From Umbelopsis isabellina (lineage: Eukaryota; Mucoromycota; Umbelopsidomycetes; Umbelopsidales; Umbelopsidaceae), in assembly GCA_016758905.1 (NCBI GenBank), contig JAEPQZ010000007.1, positions 867,595-931,594 of the forward strand: DNA of 64,000 bases. The letters are read 5' to 3'. The position numbers were made by a program, and so were the translations under genes. Shown in pieces: positions 44,817 through 55,097 of this stretch. The notes under the pieces were generated by a model. It had not been told where the DNA came from. It made no database searches and saw only the letters and a list, made by a program, of their open reading frames with translations. Every line of letters begins with the position of its first letter. Within the stretch, counting starts at the first letter, position 1.

Positions 44817-47663
44817 TTATACTACGACCTGGGGACAATCTTCCCCATCATTTTGGTAGTGCTGTAACATACTCTTGGTTTCCATTGTGACACTTTGACA
44901 CTGACTTATGTTAAGTAGATGTAGTTGCCCGGCGATGGCAAGAAGTGCGTACACAGAGGTATCAGTGACTCTGACGCAGCCACGAACAATGATTTCTTTC
45001 AAATTGGGCAAGCCTTCTTGTACAAGAGCTTGAACAGATGCATCGGAGACGGCAGCTCCACAGAATGACGCATCAATGTGCTCAAGCTGCTTCAGGTGTC
45101 GGGCCAAAACTTCGATAGAGTTATCAGTCAACGCACAGCAAAAGCTTAAAGACATATATCGAATGTTTGGCGCTGCACGAACCAAGCTTGAAATGGCCAT
45201 ATCAGTTAAGAAGGTGCAGTCGTTAAGAATAACTGATTCAAGACGTTTAAAGGATCCTGGTTGCCAGCTTTCGAATCCGGCGTCAGTAATGGTTGTGCAT
45301 CGCTGGAAATTGATAAATACAAGCGTCTCGGCGCCAAATTCTGCCATATATCTCATAGACGTATCGGTCAAGTTCTTGCAATAAGATAAGGCTATGCGTG
45401 TGATGCCTGATGTAGCTGGAGGAGTAGACGCTGCCGAATGACCGTCAACGCTCATTTCACTCAGGTTGGAAGCCAACTCTTCCTCGCCAGATAAGTTCTG
45501 CCTAGCAGTTGAGAACAATGAATAGATGCCCCTGTCAGTTATCTTGCGACAGTTAGACAAATCAATGTCGGTCAGGTAAGGACAACCTGTTGCCAAAGAT
45601 GCAAGGCTGTTGTCGGTCAATTCCCAGCATGAATGCAAGTTCAAATTGATGAGGCGACTATTGTATTCCGATATGGCACTAAACGACTTAAAAGTGAGAT
45701 GAAAACAGTTCGTCAGGTTCAACGTTTTGACTCGTGATTCCAAAAACATTGATATAGGAATAAAGTAAGCATCCGTCATTTTCTTGTTCCACGGTGACAA
45801 ATCAACATCTTTAAACAATGGACGCGATGCTTGGCTGGCCAGCAAAGACTCGGCTCGTTGACAAACCTCCCTAAACTTTAGTTTGGTGGCGAAATCGACA
45901 AACTGCAAAATTCGGACTAGAACTTCATCCTTCATGGACATCAAAGTTGCCGAGTTGGTGGCATCCGACAGGGATCCACTAACACTTTGGGTTTCATCAT
46001 TAATAGCGTCTGTAAACCATGATGGAGGCCGTCTTTGTATCGTTGGCTCGGCTGCCTTCTGCTCTGCGAATGCCAGCAAGTTTGGATCGGACCATACTGC
46101 TACACTAGCCCGTCGTTTTCTGGTTCCCATGTCCCGCATTTTGCTGACATGACTCGATAAAGTGGGATCCTGGTCACTGGACGTGCTGCATATTGTACTT
46201 TTATCCACACAATGATGTTTCACTACTGGAACGCGCTGACTGTCGTCATCTAGTATTGAAAAGGGAATCAGTATTCAGCTCAGTTGTAAAGTAGATACAG
46301 TGAATGCATACTTTGCAATTTTTGCACATTGTTCAAGTTCTCTGGAACTTTCGAGTTTTCATCTTTGTTGTGAGATGGGTAATCGTATGTTGCCTATAGA
46401 TGAGAGGTCTATCAGCTTCTCGTCATATATAAAGGCGATTGGTTGAACATGATCATATATTTACCTGCAAGTGATGTAGTTTTTCAAGTCTATCTTCTGC
46501 CATTTCTTTCATCCTGGCAGCAAACCGTGGGAAATGCTGAGTAACTTGCCGCAATTTTGCTTGTGTCAAGACATAGCAATCCACATCGGTGATAGTTCGA
46601 ACGTCGGCAGGTCGCGGAACGTTGAGCATGGCGGCGATTTCACCAAAATGGCTTGTTGGTCCCAACCGACTAAGTACCACATCTTCTGTAGATGAACATA
46701 TTTCGTCTGTACACACGGGGGCAATAACCTCAACAGTGCCTGATATTATGAAGTATATATCGGAAGAGACTTCATTGCGGTCAAATATTCTGGTGTGAGG
46801 TTTAAATTGTTTCGAATCCAGGTTCAGAGCGATCATATGTAATAAATCTTCATCAGTGCATTCGGCAAAGATTTGTAACTATCAGAAAAATAAATGATGA
46901 ATATTCAATTTTGGGATATTGATGTGTTATAGCTCGAACTTCACGTACGTGGCATATGTTTTCGTAGATACTCGACTTCACGAAAGAATCTTTATCAACA
47001 AGTTCTTCACTCCGTCGTCTTCCAGTTTCTCCGGGAGCTGAGACGTATTGCAAACGCTTCTTATGCAGCATCGATAGACGCTCCTCCGCTTCAAATCGGA
47101 TGACTTTCTCAACCTGTGGGTATTGTGGAAGTATGGACTGGAGCGTTTCGGCGGTGAGGCATGCCACACAGCATTTCGTGTCTGCAACAATAGTAGCTGT
47201 GCGGGGAATGGAAAAGAGAATGCCGATTTCACCGAAAAAAGACCCTTGGTGCAATGTAGCAAAAATGCACTCATTGTCGCGAGAGCAGACATGAACAACT
47301 CCACGCAACAAAAAGAACATAGCTTTGGCCGAGTCTCCTTGCCTATATGTAAGCGAAAAGATAAATGAGCACCGAAGTAGAATAAGCACCGAGGCTTTGA
47401 TAAGGAGGCTACCCAGCACTCAGCCCTTACCTTATTATGACATCCTTTGGTCTGTAGGTTCGCAACGACATTTTGTGAGCAACCTTCATTATAAAAGACT
47501 GATCATTCGTGCGTTGAAATAGCGAATGGTTTATCAACGAATCTAATAATTCTGGTGGCACAAGACGGTTTTCTCCACAAGGTGACGAGCAACCGCTGTT
47601 ACTACTATTGGTAGTAGATGTAGATGAAGTAGAAATAGATGGTGCATGAGCTGCCGATATCAT
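44817..47663 (-). CDS. Fusion protein: two cyclic-nucleotide-binding domains, F-box and leucine-rich repeats
   Basis: Five exons fit in phase: 47431-47663, 46949-47342, 46465-46878, 46312-46393 and 44817-46249, giving 851 residues. Residues about 50-190 form one cNMP-binding fold (QGDSAKAMFFLLRGVVHVCS, GSFFGEIGILFSIPRTATIV), and about 215-345 a second (IYFIISGTVEVIAPVCTDEI, SHFGEIAAMLNVPRPADVRT). Both carry the FGE of the phosphate-binding cassette and PRTAT/PRPAD in place of the cAMP-site PRAAT. An F-box-like helix (LMSMKDEVLVRILQFVDFAT, ~450) and about ten AMN1-type LRRs follow (LNLHSCWELTDNSLASLATG; IALSYCKNLTDTSMRYMAEF). The architecture suggests an SCF receptor gated by a cyclic nucleotide; that is inference. 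A pyrimidine tract and CATAG acceptor just upstream of the start suggest a 5'-untranslated intron. Confidence 0.85.
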
Positions 47664-48257
47664 ATAAATCACCAAGTGACCAAAAATGTCAAAGAACTAT
47701 GCGGTTAGAGGGATGGGAAAAAGGTTAGCTTTGATGAAGTAAGAAAAATAAGCCCGGTTTCATGTCATTCATTTACGGTTTGACACTGGCTCACTTTTAT
47801 GCTAGGCGGACATTAAATCACTGTTGTGTCATCTCATGAACAAACTTATTCTCTGCTTCAGCTGCCAAAACCAGGCACAGCTGACAAACACCAATGGCTC
47901 AATTTTGATTGCTTCATCAGAAACAGTGTACGCGTATCTGACGTCTATAAATCACTCGCAGATTGCATGAAGAGTAATATTTTTTGAACGGCGTATATAT
48001 TTCGATATAAACAATCGGGATGACCATAAAACTTCGTAATTTCCTATCTGGTTGTGAAATGCGGACTATGGATGCCTTATCCAGTACCGAGTGCGGGCTA
48101 GCGTACACTTTGAAAAGTTGGCAGTTGAAGAGATTAGAATCAATAACAAGTATAAAACCAAATCACTGACAGCTGGTGTGGGCATAGTGAAACTGTTAAT
48201 TTTTAATCGTTCGACAAATTTGGGATGAGTCATCAGCCAACCATATACAACGAATTT
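47664..48257. promoter_or_regulatory. Upstream region of the cNMP-F-box gene with a likely 5'UTR intron
   Basis: On the minus strand a branch-like CTAAC, a pyrimidine tract and a CATAG acceptor (about 47700-47725) precede the start codon by about 40 nt, and an in-frame TAG falls at the acceptor. The rest holds the GNAT 3' flank. Confidence 0.4.
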
Positions 48258-49220
48258 TTAACCTAATTCTAATGTAGATAGAGCGTAGATGCCGTCTATA
48301 TCCACCTTTGGTGGTTGTCCTTTCCACATTCGTTTGGTTGGAAGAGCATTTGACATGCCCAAACTTTCGTAGAACGAGACTGCTTGAGGATTAGCTGCGC
48401 AAATATCCACCTCAAAATTAGGGTTGATAGACGGTGGTATATCATTGCTTGCGTCCATGGTTTCTTTTACAGATGTTGCTAGTTTGTATAACAGTGCTTT
48501 AGCAATGTCTAACGACTCTGCAAAGATAGGTCCTACACGGAAAGACGTTGTTGCAGCCCTAGCGCATCCATATCCTACGAGACGTCCGTGGTCCATTATA
48601 GCATAACCGAATCGACCAAGCTTTTCGCTCTGCGAATGAAACTCAACCCAGTTCTGGATAAATTTTGGGCGGATAAATCCATTGTATCGGAATTCAAGAT
48701 CATTTATCTGGTCTATTGGAACGTCGCACATCTTCGAATAAGAAACGTCTGTAAGGCTCTCCAAGCTTGATAGCTTAGATATCACGTTATCAATACCGCC
48801 GACTCGACGTTGATTTTCCCATACGCTAGTAAATCCCGACTTTTCGTAATTGTGCACTTGTGGGATGACTGCGTCTAAACCAATATGTGGTCTGTCCCCC
48901 ATATGCAGAATTGCATGCTTGAAAATTGCATGCCCGTATCCCTTGCTACGCTCTTTGGGATGCACTAGGTAGTATCCCACCCAACCACTCTCCAATCCAT
49001 ATCGTACACTGCTGATGGCAGAGATAATTTTCTCTTTTCCTGGTATGTCTGGATCCTCGATCGAGCCAACAAAAAAACCTTGACTGTCCGTTGGATAATA
49101 CACCTGTTGTAGCTCAGCGCCTTCCAGACCAGGATTCCACTGTTCTGCTTTGGCCCATTCATAAAAGCATGACTTAGCTTCTTCCAGAGTACACTGGCGA
49201 ATCTGCAATCCTCTAGCCAT
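48258..49220 (-). CDS. GNAT N-acetyltransferase with two GNAT-like domains
   Basis: A single 320-residue frame. The first half has a typical GNAT fold. The acetyl-CoA loop reads RSKGYGHAIFKHAI (Q/RxxGxG/A motif), preceded by the beta4 strand GWVGYYLVHPKE and followed by the alpha4-like VHNYEKSGFTSVW. The second half (GRFGYAIMDHGRLVGYGCAR, FRVGPIFAESLDIAKALLYK and a final ANPQAVSFYESLGM) resembles the Acetyltransf_18 domain found next to GNAT domains in bacterial YitH-type proteins. Acceptor substrate is unknown; it could be an amine, amino acid or antibiotic-like molecule. No intron, a feature shared with bacterial-like genes, though codon use does not look foreign. Confidence 0.82.
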   Translation of the reverse strand: MARGLQIRQCTLEEAKSCFYEWAKAEQWNPGLEGAELQQVYYPTDSQGFFVGSIEDPDIPGKEKIISAISSVRYGLESGWVGYYLVHPKERSKGYGHAIFKHAILHMGDRPHIGLDAVIPQVHNYEKSGFTSVWENQRRVGGIDNVISKLSSLESLTDVSYSKMCDVPIDQINDLEFRYNGFIRPKFIQNWVEFHSQSEKLGRFGYAIMDHGRLVGYGCARAATTSFRVGPIFAESLDIAKALLYKLATSVKETMDASNDIPPSINPNFEVDICAANPQAVSFYESLGMSNALPTKRMWKGQPPKVDIDGIYALSTLELG

Positions 49221-49684
49221 CAGTTCTGTCAGTATAGCCTGGATAAATGAGGGAGAAGAAACTAGTGGCTATGCTAAGTTGTGCGAGCAGAGATTTAAAT
49301 ACCGGAGGGATTTGGGTAGTACACGGGTAGAAAGCATCTAATAAGTCAACTAAAGTGGGGGCTAGGGCGAATTTGTTGTACAGGGGACACCTGAAGCTGC
49401 ATGTTGTATCGCCGGTGTGCCGCTTTGATTAAATCATAAAATAAATTATATTTAAGAAAGAAGAGAAGAATAATTGCGGTACGTGGCACCGTTACTAACA
49501 ATGGCTTCATGGTTTATGTTGCCAAAATAAAACCATTGATTTATTTTTATCCATATCACAACATAAGAAAGAAATCGTTCAAGCAAATGCCAAAGACCAA
49601 AAAGATGTTGTGACTGCCTCCTGCCAAAGCCGTCGGTGAAGAGAGCCAGGACAAGCGGACAAGCGGAAGCCTGCCAGTTTTGTC
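49221..49684. other. Divergent spacer (GNAT / CstF-50)
   Basis: 464 bp containing both promoters. A CAACAAC-rich patch is not in the spacer but in the first CstF-50 intron. Nothing else supported. Confidence 0.4.
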
Positions 49685-51332
49685 ATGAACAATTTGCCAG
49701 AAAGTCAAGTACTGCCACTGATCGTGAGGTATGAGCTATACCGCCTTTTTGACTAATCTTCGACAACAACAAAGGTACTTACAATTTGCATAGCCAGTTG
49801 ATCGCTTATGGCTACTCGGCAGTTGCGAAACAAGTTGCAGACGCGACTGGTGCAGAAACGGACATGCTACCGTCGTCTAAACTGTCAGAGTACCTGTTTT
49901 ATGGGAAGGAACAAGGTAATTTGCTGAACATGTCATAGATCCAAGCCACTTTGCTTCAGCTAATATGTTTGATCAGCTGAAAATGATGGCAGTGACTCGG
50001 AATTCTCGGACAAGGACTCAGACGACGAGCCTATGAAGGAAGACAAACAGGAAACAGAGGATGCATCAGATCCCAGTGGTCTTTCATTTGATGACAGTTC
50101 TCCAACCCCAAAACCTACACCTGAATATACTCAAATGTACTATACACAGCATAAAGGACCTTGCTTGACAGCAGTCTTCAGCCCGGATGGAAAATTAGCA
50201 GCTACCGGATCACACGATGCATCTCTCAAGGTACTCGATGTGCATAAAATGAAGCACAGAACAGGAGATGTAGGCGACAAACCGGTCATTCGCACATTGT
50301 ATGATCATGTCGCTCCAGTGAGTGACATCAGCTTTCACCCCAATGGTAACGTCCTTGCTAGCTGCTCCGAAGATCAGAGTATCAAGTTGTTTGATTTATC
50401 TCGCCATGGCGTAAAGCGAGCATTCCGCTATTTAAAGGTAACTAAAAATTTGGAGATTGAGAAGAAATGTAAGGACACACCGTTGGTTAACGCTATCTTC
50501 CAGGATGCCCAAGCGGTGAACAGCATTTCTTTTCACCCATCTGGAGATTTTATCCTTTCAGGCACAACAGATGCCAATGTTCGCATTTACGACGTTAAGA
50601 CATTCCAGTGTTATACGAACAAATCATCTAATGTCCACAGAGGCGGTATAACACAGATTCGATATTCAAATACAGGCAAATTGTTTGCGACGTCGTCTAT
50701 GGATGGCTCTGTACGGATATGGGACGGAGTAAACAGTCAATGTGTTCGCGCAATTGAGAGAGCACACGGAGGTGCACCAGTATCCAGTGTTCGGGTCACT
50801 AAAAATGAAAAATACCTATTGTCGGCTGGTGGTGATGCAACATTAAAGATGTGGGAGATCAGTAGCGGAAAAATGGTGATGGAATACAAAGGACATCAGC
50901 AACGTCATTTATTATTACAGGCAAGTATCTAACTTTCTATCATTGAGCATATGGAAGCTGTGATTAATGTTTGTTGTAGCCTACCATGACCTATAACGAA
51001 GATTACGTTATGATTGGAGACGAAGGCTCAACTGATGTGCTTTGCTGGGATACTAGAACTGGAGCACTCCTGAAGAGATTGCCAGGTAAGTAGATGTTGC
51101 GGTCCAACCAAAATGATACTGACTCGAAAAAATTATACTAATGCAATCTTGTAGGTCAAAACAATAATGTAAGATGTGTAGTGGCCTCACCAATAGACGA
51201 TGCATACTTAACATGCAGGTAAGCCCATTCGGCCTGATTTGAAAATCCGGTCTGCTACGTCATTTTACTCATTTGCTTCTAATACACTTCATTAGCGATG
51301 ATTATCGAGCGAGGTATTATGTTCGAGTATAG
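49685..51332 (+). CDS. CSTF1: Cleavage stimulation factor subunit 1 (CstF-50), WD40
   Basis: Part of the mRNA 3'-end cleavage machinery; CstF-50 binds CstF-77 and the polymerase CTD. Six exons fit in phase: 49685-49728, 49794-49915, 49977-50920, 50980-51085, 51155-51218 and 51296-51332, giving 438 residues (human 431). The N-terminus (VSQLIAYGYSAVAKQVAD) matches the CstF-50 dimerisation domain. An acidic linker follows. Six or seven WD40 repeats begin at QHKGPCLTAVFSPDGKLAAT, including VIRTLYDHVAPVSDISFHPN, SIKLFDLSRHGVKRAFRYLK, SISFHPSGDFILSGTTDANV and VRIYDVKTFQCYTN. The last is SDDYRARYYVRV. The intron after exon 3 starts with GCAAGT instead of GT; the exon-exon sequence gives the expected LQPTMTYNEDYVMIGDE, so the GC donor is real. 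Budding yeast lacks CstF-50. Confidence 0.95.
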
Positions 51333-51499
51333 AATAGTATTCAAACATTAAAAATTTATATACTCTTATTAGCTTGCGATTTGTTTCGTTTGAAAATATC
51401 AGACATCAATATCGTTGGATTTGTTTGATCGTATAATATTTTAAAATCCGCCTAGCAACTGAACAAGCATTTGAACCTGTTCCTCTCATCCATCACACT

Positions 51500-52622
51500 A
51501 TGGTAATGTATATTGCTGAAACATCTAGCTTTTGTAAACCAGCTGGCTGATGCTGTGAGAATGATGCTGCTGGAATCCGTTTATTTACTCGTGATTTTTC
51601 TCATTTTAGTCGGACAAGTACGATTGCGCGCTTGATCTCATGCGCCGCCTCCCACCACAAAATGTTGAAGAGAATCTCTCGAAACTCTTGGACATTGTCG
51701 ATGCTGACCTTGGAGATGACCTTCTGAGTGCTATTGATCAGCCACTGAAAGTGAGACGATGCAAACAAACCGGGAAAGACTATTTAGCTTGTGACTATAA
51801 CAGAGATGGAGATTCGTATAGGCACGTTTTGAAATAGGTAGTGCATAAACCTGTCAACTGGAAACTTACTTTTTGCATATACCAATAGATCACCATGGAG
51901 TAACGAATACGATCCCGAGTTGCCTGATGGAGCAACACCTAATCCTACTCTGAGAAAGCTTGAAGTTCATGCCAACGAAGCTTTCGACACTTATCGCGAA
52001 ATGTACTATGAAGGTGGTGTTTCGTCAGTTTATACCTTTGAGATTGAAGACAAATTTGCAGTCGTCGTTCTTATTAAGAAAGGTAAGCATGTATTCTTGT
52101 TTCGTAAAAACAGAATGTGTATGATGATTCACTGACTGATGATGTTACAGTTGGCGAAGGTGCTCGCCGAATGAAAGGTGCCTGGGATTCCATTCACGTT
52201 TTCGAGGTTCAAGAGAGAGGAAGAAACGCACATTATAAGCTCACCTCCACTGTCATGTTGTACATGATAACCAACAAGCCTGAGCTTGGTCATTTCAATT
52301 TGAGTGGAAGCTTGACACGACAGGTAAGTCGCATAACTTTACGGGCAATATACGCCAATTGATGTTCATTGACATATTGTATTATAACTAGGCTGAACAA
52401 GACTATCCTGTTGATGACCAATCTGCACACATCGTCAATATTGGCCGCATGGTGGAAGATATGGAGATCAAGATGAGAAACGCACTTCAAGAGGTTTACT
52501 TCGGTAAAACTAAGGATATTGTTAACGACTTGCGAAGTGTAGGCTCTCTCAAAGAAGGAAAAGAACAAGCCGATATTCAAAGAGAGTTGGTGGGCAAATT
52601 GATGCTTAGGGGTGGACAATAA
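51500..52622 (+). CDS. CAP2: F-actin capping protein subunit beta
   Basis: Beta subunit of the heterodimer that caps actin-filament barbed ends. Five exons: 51500-51502, 51610-51821, 51889-52082, 52151-52323 and 52392-52622, giving 270 residues. The first coding exon holds only the ATG; it is followed directly by GTAATG and resumes at [20 protein letters not shown], the expected family start. The second exon ends at TATAG and is followed by GCACGT, a GC-type donor; splicing there gives [20 protein letters not shown] exactly as in the family, while reading on meets a stop. Further landmarks: [52 protein letters not shown] and [16 protein letters not shown]-terminal tail GGQ ends the tentacle. 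Confidence 0.95.
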
Positions 52623-52743
52623 TGCAGAATTGGTTCAATAAAGTGTTAATAATTTTTTACATTCAATGAGGAAAATCATGAGGTAAACCATAACTATTTA
52701 CAAACTGGGCTAAGTAGGGCGGCCCTTATTATAATCTATATTT

Positions 52744-53659
52744 CTATCTTGTCCAAGGATACTCAGAGGTTTTCGCTTTATCGTCAAGTTGAGCTTGTTC
52801 CTCTGCCTATTGATCGTCATTGATTATCACTTCCCCATTTTAAACAACAATGAATAGACAAAGGGTTTTTTAAGCTTACCAGCATATTTTGTTGATCAAT
52901 TAGCCAATCTGGAAGGTTGGGTGGCAGTGTGACTAAATCCAAGTCAAACAGCTCAATAAACTGTTCGTTCACATGACGAGATTTACTGCCAGCAAATGAT
53001 CGGTACTAAAGGGCATGGGTATATTGATCAGCATGCAATGAGTCGCATATGGTTAGTTCAAGCTTGAGCTGAGGTTTAGTTCTTACCTCGTTGACAATGG
53101 AGCTGAAATTCCATTTCTGAAGCTTCCGAAAGCATCCAATCATGATTCCTGTCTCATGGATTCCTGACCTGCAAATTCAGGTTAATACGAGTTTACTACC
53201 CATTAAACAAAAGCGCGCACTAATTAACTTACGTGCACATGATAAGCAAAGGCTGTGCTTGCGCATTCAATATCAACTCCAGACCTTCTTTAATAAGCTC
53301 TTCAGACACGGGTCGCCATGTGGACGGCTGGGTTGGCTTCCAAGTTGCTAAACCAAGATGCACCTAAATGATACAAACAACACGCGGGGATTTAATCGTC
53401 ATTAATAACGGTTTGCGCGTCTTAGGTTATGGGTATACTTTCTCACACATACCAGTTTCGTGCCGCACTCTTCCAGGAAACTCAGCGTATGTCTATTGGG
53501 CTGTTCAGGACTGAGTACCACCACGGTTTTGAGATTGAGCTGCTTAATGTACGGGAAATGAGGTTGCTGAAACATTTCTGATCGATACAAGCCTTTTTCC
53601 ACTATTCCAAAATGCTCAGGTGGAGTAATTATCGTCACTGCATTCTTAACATTGGACAT
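52744..53659 (-). CDS. PFA-DSP (Siw14/Oca-type) phosphatase relative with altered P-loop
   Basis: Five exons: 53453-53659, 53233-53363, 53087-53168, 52880-53005 and 52744-52806, giving 202 residues. The N-terminal EHFGIVEKGLYRSEMFQQPH, then FPYIKQLNLKTVVVLSPEQP, is diagnostic for the plant-and-fungi atypical dual-specificity phosphatase family, whose active member Siw14 removes phosphate from inositol pyrophosphates. The P-loop should read CxxGxxR; here it reads CTSGIHETG. The cysteine and glycine remain but the arginine that binds phosphate is a glutamate. The CT and SGIHE parts come from two exons joined as AC/G, so the reading depends on one splice, but both sides are in frame and no alternative gives an arginine. 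Likely a catalytically weak or dead scaffold, as in some yeast Oca subunits. Confidence 0.85.
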
Positions 53660-55097
53660 TATACAGTGATTGACGGATTCAAAAGACAAATATGTATAAA
53701 GAGATTACCCGACTTTGATCTTTCAAGAATTTGCAAGTCCGCTTCACGTTACAATTTCTTTCATTGTTATGAGAAAGATGAAACGCGGAAAGAAGCGGAT
53801 GCCAGATTAGGTATCCAGCTACGATAATGCAAGGTAGAAATGAATATCAGAATATCGTTCTATGTATCCAAGTTGCACCATGTTATACTAGGAGAGAAAA
53901 TCACGGGTCTACACAACTGCCACAAGCCTAGGCATCTGCAAGCATTAAACCTAAACAGCAGTGAGTTGAAGCGATGCACATTAAAATAAGCGCGTGCGTC
54001 GAAAATAAAAAAAGATTTGCTCATATTCAGCAAAGGTATGATAACATCAACACTTGTTTGTGGTCAAGTAAATAATCAGAAGTTTTGGTCTAACTTCAGG
54101 ATATGGAAGGTTCCGAAACGCGTGTATCTACAGATTGGGCTAGTAGATGTAAAGGCTAACAGCAATAAACCGAAAAAAGAGGAGATTGCAAGCTTAAGTC
54201 AGTAGTGGCAACCAGGAGCCGTGCTTTTTTTTTTCCTGTAAGCAGCGGGGAACACCGAGGTTGCACATGAGGATCAGCAATGCTTGCTACCATTAATGGA
54301 TTTTCCTAGCTAATCAAGGCAGGCCCGGCCAAGCAGTAAAGTTTCACCCATGGATTATTTTGCGACAAAGGAGACTTTTTCACTATCAATAGTAAAGGAG
54401 AGGTAAAGGGGAATGTCTCGCGGCGGTGCTGTAGTCTTGTACATTTTCTCATACGATTTTGGTACCTGAACTATATTGTTCGCCGCCACTACTATCAATG
54501 CTTACAGGAAACGCCAAATCCACAAGACTCTAATTTTTACATGTATGTGCTCCAAGTATGTAACATGTAAGAAAAAAAATTCGAGGCCCCCCCAAAACAA
54601 TACATGTAAAGCAATATGGGTTACATCCCCATGCTCATGAGGTAAGCTTCGTACCCTCAGACACTTCCTTCTAACGTCCCCCTTCTTTGAGCCATGACCG
54701 GCCACATTGTTCTTGTGTCCCCCCTTGAGAACTTGCTTTTTAGGTTATTAAGTATTATTATTTATTTTCTTATATATTTTTGGGGTTTTCTGGCCGCTTT
54801 GCATTTCGTTGCTTCTCAATCTTATCCTTCTTTACCTCACTTTCACTTGTATTGCCGACAGCAGCAGTCAATTTTGGGCCCGACTTAAAGATATTCTGTT
54901 AAAAGAAAGAACGTCATTCCGATATCTATGCTGAGCGGCACCACTGTATAAATAAGGCACCAAATCTCTCTGCATATTGAATTTCTACCACCATTGTCCC
55001 AATATCCCCTTAATCTGCCATATCCAATCCCACCACACAAACTTTTTGATCGACATATATACTCTTTTATCGGCTACGTAGATAGGACGTCACAATA
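53660..55097. promoter_or_regulatory. Long divergent upstream region (PFA-DSP / RGS gene)
   Basis: 1.4 kb without a supported gene. TATAAATA at 54947-54954 lies 143 bp before the RGS start, followed by a C/A-rich, ATCC-rich leader typical of a 5' untranslated region. A long upstream region fits a regulated signalling gene. Confidence 0.5.
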
